Origin: Nocardioides sp. GY 10127
Lineage (GTDB): Bacteria; Actinomycetota; Actinomycetes; Propionibacteriales; Nocardioidaceae
Length of the DNA: 64,000 bases
Direction: 5' to 3'
Assembly: GCF_004919085.1 (NCBI RefSeq)
Contig: NZ_STGL01000007.1
Coordinates: 310,001-374,000 of the forward strand
A model generated the notes under the pieces. It worked only from the letters and a program-made list of their open reading frames with translations. It had not been told where the DNA came from and made no database searches. Below, one piece after another: positions 61,219-64,000 of the stretch; position 1 is the first letter of the stretch; every line of letters begins with the position of its first letter. The position numbers and the translations under genes are program-made.

Positions 61219-61620
61219 ATGAGGCGCTACGAGGAGGACGTCGAGGTCCGTCGCGGCGAGGTCGCCGGGTGGCCCGGCGAGGAGGGTCCCGCGCAGCTGC
61301 TGTGGCGGGGCCGGCTCTGGCGGGTGCGGGCCGTCCTGGCGCGCTGGATCGAGACCGGCGCCTGGTGGGGCGGCGGTGACGCCGACGCCCTGCGCGGCAC
61401 CGACGAGCCTGCGGCGGCGCGGCGGGAGGTCCCGGGTCGGGTCCCGGGTCAGGTCCCGGGGGACGGCGACCTGCTCGAGCGGCTGCTCGTCGAGCGCGAG
61501 TGCTGGCGGGTCGAGGTCGGCCGGGGCCGTGACGTCGGCGCGGGCGACGGCGGGGGAGTCGTGGAGCTCGCCTTCGACACCGTCGACGGCCGCTGGCAGC
61601 TCGTCGGCTGCGCGGACTGA
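61219..61620 (+). CDS. DUF6504 family protein (SOS-linked)
   Basis: Protein of 133 residues: MRRYEEDVEVRRGEVAGWPG, QLLWRGRLWRVRAVLARWIETGAWW and a C-terminal ELAFDTVDGRWQLVGCAD. DUF6504 proteins commonly sit beside or are fused to ImuB/DinB-type polymerase genes in actinobacteria, with unknown biochemical role. First gene of the LexA-controlled unit. A central PGRVPGQVPG repeat comes from a short DNA repeat. Confidence 0.87.
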   Translation: MRRYEEDVEVRRGEVAGWPGEEGPAQLLWRGRLWRVRAVLARWIETGAWWGGGDADALRGTDEPAAARREVPGRVPGQVPGDGDLLERLLVERECWRVEVGRGRDVGAGDGGGVVELAFDTVDGRWQLVGCAD

Positions 61621-61629
61621 GGGGGGGAC

Positions 61630-62127
61630 ATGGCTGCACGACGCACCACGACCCGCCGCGAGAGCCCCTGGGCCGAGGCCCCGCCTCCGCACCTGCTCCC
61701 GGCGACGACGCACTCCTACCTGCTCCGCTCGGCCGACTCCATCGCCGAGGCGCTCGCCGCGACCGACGTCCCCGAGCGCTACGCCGCCGCCCACGTGGGT
61801 GCGCTGCGGGCCGCGGCGGCGCTGCTCGCGGCCCGCGCCCGGCCGGACGCCGGCGCGCGGCGGCGCCCGCAGCGCAGCGCCTGGGTCCTGCTCGCCGAGG
61901 TCGCTCCCGAGCTCGCCGAGTGGGCACAGTTCTTCGCCGGTGGCGCCGCCAAGCGGGCCGCCGCCGAGGCCGGCTCCCGGCGGGCCGTGACCGAGCGGGA
62001 GGCGGACGACCTCGTCCGCGACGCCGACCGGTTCCTCGCCGTCGTCGAGCAGAGCCTCGGGCTGGTGCCGCACCGCCCCGTGGCGCTGCGCCTCGCCCAG
62101 GCGCACGGGGGAGATCGCACCGCCTGA
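61630..62127 (+). CDS. SAV_6107-family HEPN-like protein
   Basis: All-helical protein of 165 residues: ATTHSYLLRSADSIAEALAATDVPERYAAAHVGALRAAAALLA, then SAWVLLAEVAPELAEWAQFFAGGAAKRAAAEAG. It fits the HEPN-domain family named after Streptomyces SAV_6107, found in SOS mutagenesis cassettes. The nuclease RX4-6H motif is not clearly present, so it may be non-catalytic. It starts 9 nt after DUF6504 with GGGGGG upstream. Confidence 0.87.
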   Translation: MAARRTTTRRESPWAEAPPPHLLPATTHSYLLRSADSIAEALAATDVPERYAAAHVGALRAAAALLAARARPDAGARRRPQRSAWVLLAEVAPELAEWAQFFAGGAAKRAAAEAGSRRAVTEREADDLVRDADRFLAVVEQSLGLVPHRPVALRLAQAHGGDRTA

Positions 62128-62182
62128 GCGGCCGGGCGTCATCCACCTGGGCGGTTGGCGCGTTGTCGGTGCGAGGGGTTAC

Positions 62183-62228
62183 GGTCAGGGCCCCAGATCG
62201 AACATCTGTTCGATCTGGGGCCCTGACC
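62183..62228. promoter_or_regulatory. 46-bp perfect palindrome centred on a LexA box
   Basis: Perfect 22-bp arms (62183-62204 and 62207-62228) around a TC centre. Its middle is a perfect SOS box, TCGAACATCTGTTCGA (62198-62213). As RNA the arms would form a very stable hairpin, so the site may also terminate transcripts from the upstream genes or form a leader hairpin for dnaE2. TTGGCG (62155) and TACGGT (62180) with a 19-bp spacer are a possible dnaE2 promoter overlapping the left arm. Confidence 0.9.
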
Positions 62229-62293
62229 TCTTCGTGGGGTCGGGAACCTGTCGTTGTCCGGGGTCGAGCCGACGTCGAGAGGGGAAGTTCGAC

Positions 62294-64000
62294 GTGCCCG
62301 TCGACCCGTTCGTCCACCTGCACGTGGCCTCCGGCTACTCGCTCCAGTACGGGGCCTCGCTCCCCGGCGTCCTCGTGGACCGTGCCGCCGCGCACGGCAT
62401 GGACGTCCTGGCGCTCACCGACCGTGACGGCACCTACGGGGCGGTGAAGTTCGCCAAGGCCTGCCACGTGGCCGGGATCAGCCCCGTCCTCGGGGTCGAC
62501 CTCGCCCACCACCCCGCCGGGGCCGCCGGGACCACCGGGACGACCGGGCCGGCCGGGGGGCGCCCAGGGGGGAGGACCCCGGTGCGCGGCGGCGCGTTCC
62601 GCGACGCGCGGCTGCCGCGGGTGACGCTGCTGGCGCTGTCGTCCGGGCCGGGCGGGGGGCGCGCGGGGTGGGCGGCCGTCTGCCGCATCACCTCCGCCAC
62701 CCACCTGGCCGGGGAGCGCGGCACGCCGGTGCTCGACCCGGAGTCCCCGGAGGTCGCGGCCCTGCTGGGGGCGGGGGACGTCGCGGTGCTGCTGGGCCCC
62801 GACTCGGCGGTCGGCCGCGCGGTCGCGGCGGGCCGTCCCGACCGGGCCCGCGCCGAGGTGGCGCGGTGGCGTGCGCTGGTGCCGCGCGGCTGCCTGGTGG
62901 TCGAGGTGGTCTCGCACCTGCTCCCCTCCGGCGGCGCCGGCGCCTGGAGGGCGGCGGGGACGGGGGCCGGCTGGGGGCCGGGCAGCACCCCGCACGCCGC
63001 CCGGATGCTCAACCTGGCCGCCGAGCAGGGCCTGCCCAGCGTCCTGACCAACGCGGTGCGGCACGCCGACCGCGGCGACGCGGCGGTCGCGGACGTCCTC
63101 GACGCCGCCCGGCGCCTCGTCGCGCTCGACCGCCGTCACGTCGACCGCGGCAACGCCGAGGGCTGGCTCAAGCCGGGCCCGCGGATGAGCCGGGTCGCCG
63201 CGGAGGTCGCGCACGCGGCCGGCGTCGGGGAGAGCGGTGCCTGGCAGCTGCTGGCGCGCACCCGCACGCTGGCGGAGCGGTGCGCGCTCGACGTCCGTGC
63301 CGACCTCGGGCTGGGCGAGGTGCACTTCCCCGAGCTCGAGCTCGCCGCCACCGACGGGCTGACGGTCTCGCCCCGGGAGACGGACGCGGACGGGCTGCTG
63401 CGCGCGCGCTGCGAGGCGGCGATCGGGTCGCGCTACGGCAGCCAGGGCCTGGCGGTGGTCTGGAAGCGCCTGGACGACGAGCTGGGGATCATCCGCGAGC
63501 TCGGCTACGCCTCCTACTTCCTCACCGTCGCCGACGTCACCGACCTGATCCGCTCCCGCGGCGTCCGGGTGGCCGCGCGCGGCTCGGGCGCGGGCAGCAT
63601 CGTCACCTACCTGCTGGGGATCTCCGGGGTCGACCCGGTGCGCCACCAGCTGCTGATGGAGCGCTTCCTCTCGCCGCTGCGCCAGGCGCTGCCCGACATC
63701 GACGTCGACGTGGAGTCGGCCCGGCGCACCGAGATGTACGAGGCGGTCCTCGACCGCTACGGCGGCGAGCGCTGCGTGTGCGTCTCGATGATGGACACCT
63801 ACCGGGTGCGGCACGCCGTCCGCGACGTCGGCGCCGCCCTCGGCATGCCGCCGTTGGAGGTCGACGCGATCGCCAAGGCGTTCCCGCACATCCGCGCCCG
63901 CGACGCCCGCGCGGCGCTGGCGGAGCTGCCCGAGCTGCGCGCCAGCGGCCTGGGGGAGAGCCGGCTGGAGCTGCTGTTCGCCCTGGTCGAGCGGCTCGAC
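62294..64000 (+). CDS. dnaE2: Error-prone DNA polymerase DnaE2 (3' end outside window)
   Basis: N-terminal 569 residues of a DNA polymerase III alpha-like enzyme; the frame is open to the last base. PHP domain start FVHLHVASGYSLQYGAS (the third metal-site His is Ala, so PHP nuclease activity is doubtful). Polymerase palm AARGSGAGSIVTYLLGISG and catalytic PDIDVDVES with D468 and D470. The FVHLH..SGYSL.YGAS start resembles the Streptomyces SOS polymerase. A Gly/Thr-rich insert occurs at about 76-95. GTG 62294 has GAGAGGGGAAG upstream. Role: SOS translesion synthesis and induced mutagenesis. Confidence 0.92.
   Translation, partial: MPVDPFVHLHVASGYSLQYGASLPGVLVDRAAAHGMDVLALTDRDGTYGAVKFAKACHVAGISPVLGVDLAHHPAGAAGTTGTTGPAGGRPGGRTPVRGGAFRDARLPRVTLLALSSGPGGGRAGWAAVCRITSATHLAGERGTPVLDPESPEVAALLGAGDVAVLLGPDSAVGRAVAAGRPDRARAEVARWRALVPRGCLVVEVVSHLLPSGGAGAWRAAGTGAGWGPGSTPHAARMLNLAAEQGLPSVLTNAVRHADRGDAAVADVLDAARRLVALDRRHVDRGNAEGWLKPGPRMSRVAAEVAHAAGVGESGAWQLLARTRTLAERCALDVRADLGLGEVHFPELELAATDGLTVSPRETDADGLLRARCEAAIGSRYGSQGLAVVWKRLDDELGIIRELGYASYFLTVADVTDLIRSRGVRVAARGSGAGSIVTYLLGISGVDPVRHQLLMERFLSPLRQALPDIDVDVESARRTEMYEAVLDRYGGERCVCVSMMDTYRVRHAVRDVGAALGMPPLEVDAIAKAFPHIRARDARAALAELPELRASGLGESRLELLFALVERLD

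Noticed and set aside
61055..63889. 944-codon open frame on the minus strand
   Set aside because: It is antisense to dnaE2, DUF6504 and the HEPN gene, all with clear family motifs. Long spurious frames are expected at this GC content, and its translation is low-complexity Arg/Gly/Pro.

Overview
The window comes from a very GC-rich (roughly 73-75 %) actinobacterium. It has abundant GTG starts, GTGA/ATGA stop-start overlaps and dense packing, with no rRNA, tRNA, prophage or insertion sequence. The gene content and order, recalled and not searched, run parallel to the conserved actinobacterial block known in Mycobacterium tuberculosis as about Rv2172c-Rv2205c: metF-like, idsA, Rv2175c/pknL, aroG, plsC-like, fadD15, NlpC/P60, DEDD nuclease, trpD, ctaE-qcrCAB, ctaC/ctaF, adoK, erpA and glycerate kinase. 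A Micrococcales-like or Kineosporiales-like host fits the style, but the genus cannot be read from these data.

Layout. 1-8 kb: the end of a GAF-histidine kinase gene (start at the window edge), nadA, a GNAT, glycerate kinase, the Fe-S carrier erpA, an adenosine-kinase-like PfkB kinase, and a translationally coupled cysteine desulfurase-TusA pair. 8.4-17.5 kb: respiratory core, with ctaC-ctaD-ctaF (aa3 oxidase) facing ctaE-qcrC-qcrA-qcrB (oxidase subunit III and the cytochrome bcc complex), and an L,D-transpeptidase lipoprotein between them. 17.8-26 kb: a receiver-like protein, trpD, a stand-alone RAM-domain regulator, a DEDDh/GIY-YIG nuclease, a NYN-domain protein, an NlpC/P60 cell-wall hydrolase behind a possible c-di-AMP riboswitch, and a membrane-anchored zinc-metallopeptidase-like protein. 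26.3-34.7 kb: a Tad/Flp pilus locus (cpaB, cpaE, tadA, tadB, tadC, flp) carrying its own NarL-type two-component pair. It appears inserted into the otherwise conserved block.

34.9-51 kb: fatty-acyl-CoA ligase, an SRPBCC protein, two tandem ROK sugar kinases, an esterase, an acyltransferase, a flavin reductase, a DUF1028 protein coupled to an FGGY half-kinase, class II DAHP synthase, threonine aldolase, endonuclease IV and a FIST sensor with a 67-residue partner. 51.4-61 kb: an MFS exporter behind a striking overlapping-palindrome operator, a PASTA Ser/Thr kinase divergent from its Rv2175c-like partner, an anchored RNase-Sa-like protein that has lost catalytic residues, polyprenyl synthase, metF, a phytoene-desaturase-like flavoprotein, MOSC and YbaK proteins. 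61-64 kb: an SOS cassette (DUF6504, SAV_6107-type HEPN protein, dnaE2 running off the end) with two perfect LexA boxes, one at the centre of a 46-bp perfect palindrome.

Expression. At least 13 genes have a TANNNT (or CATAAT) hexamer 6-8 nt before the start codon and no Shine-Dalgarno sequence, which suggests leaderless mRNAs. Other genes have clear GGAGG-type sites. The best leads for new biology are the palindrome-embedded LexA box, the degenerate ribonuclease beside the kinase locus, the FGGY half-kinase with DUF1028, and the FIST/67-residue pair.
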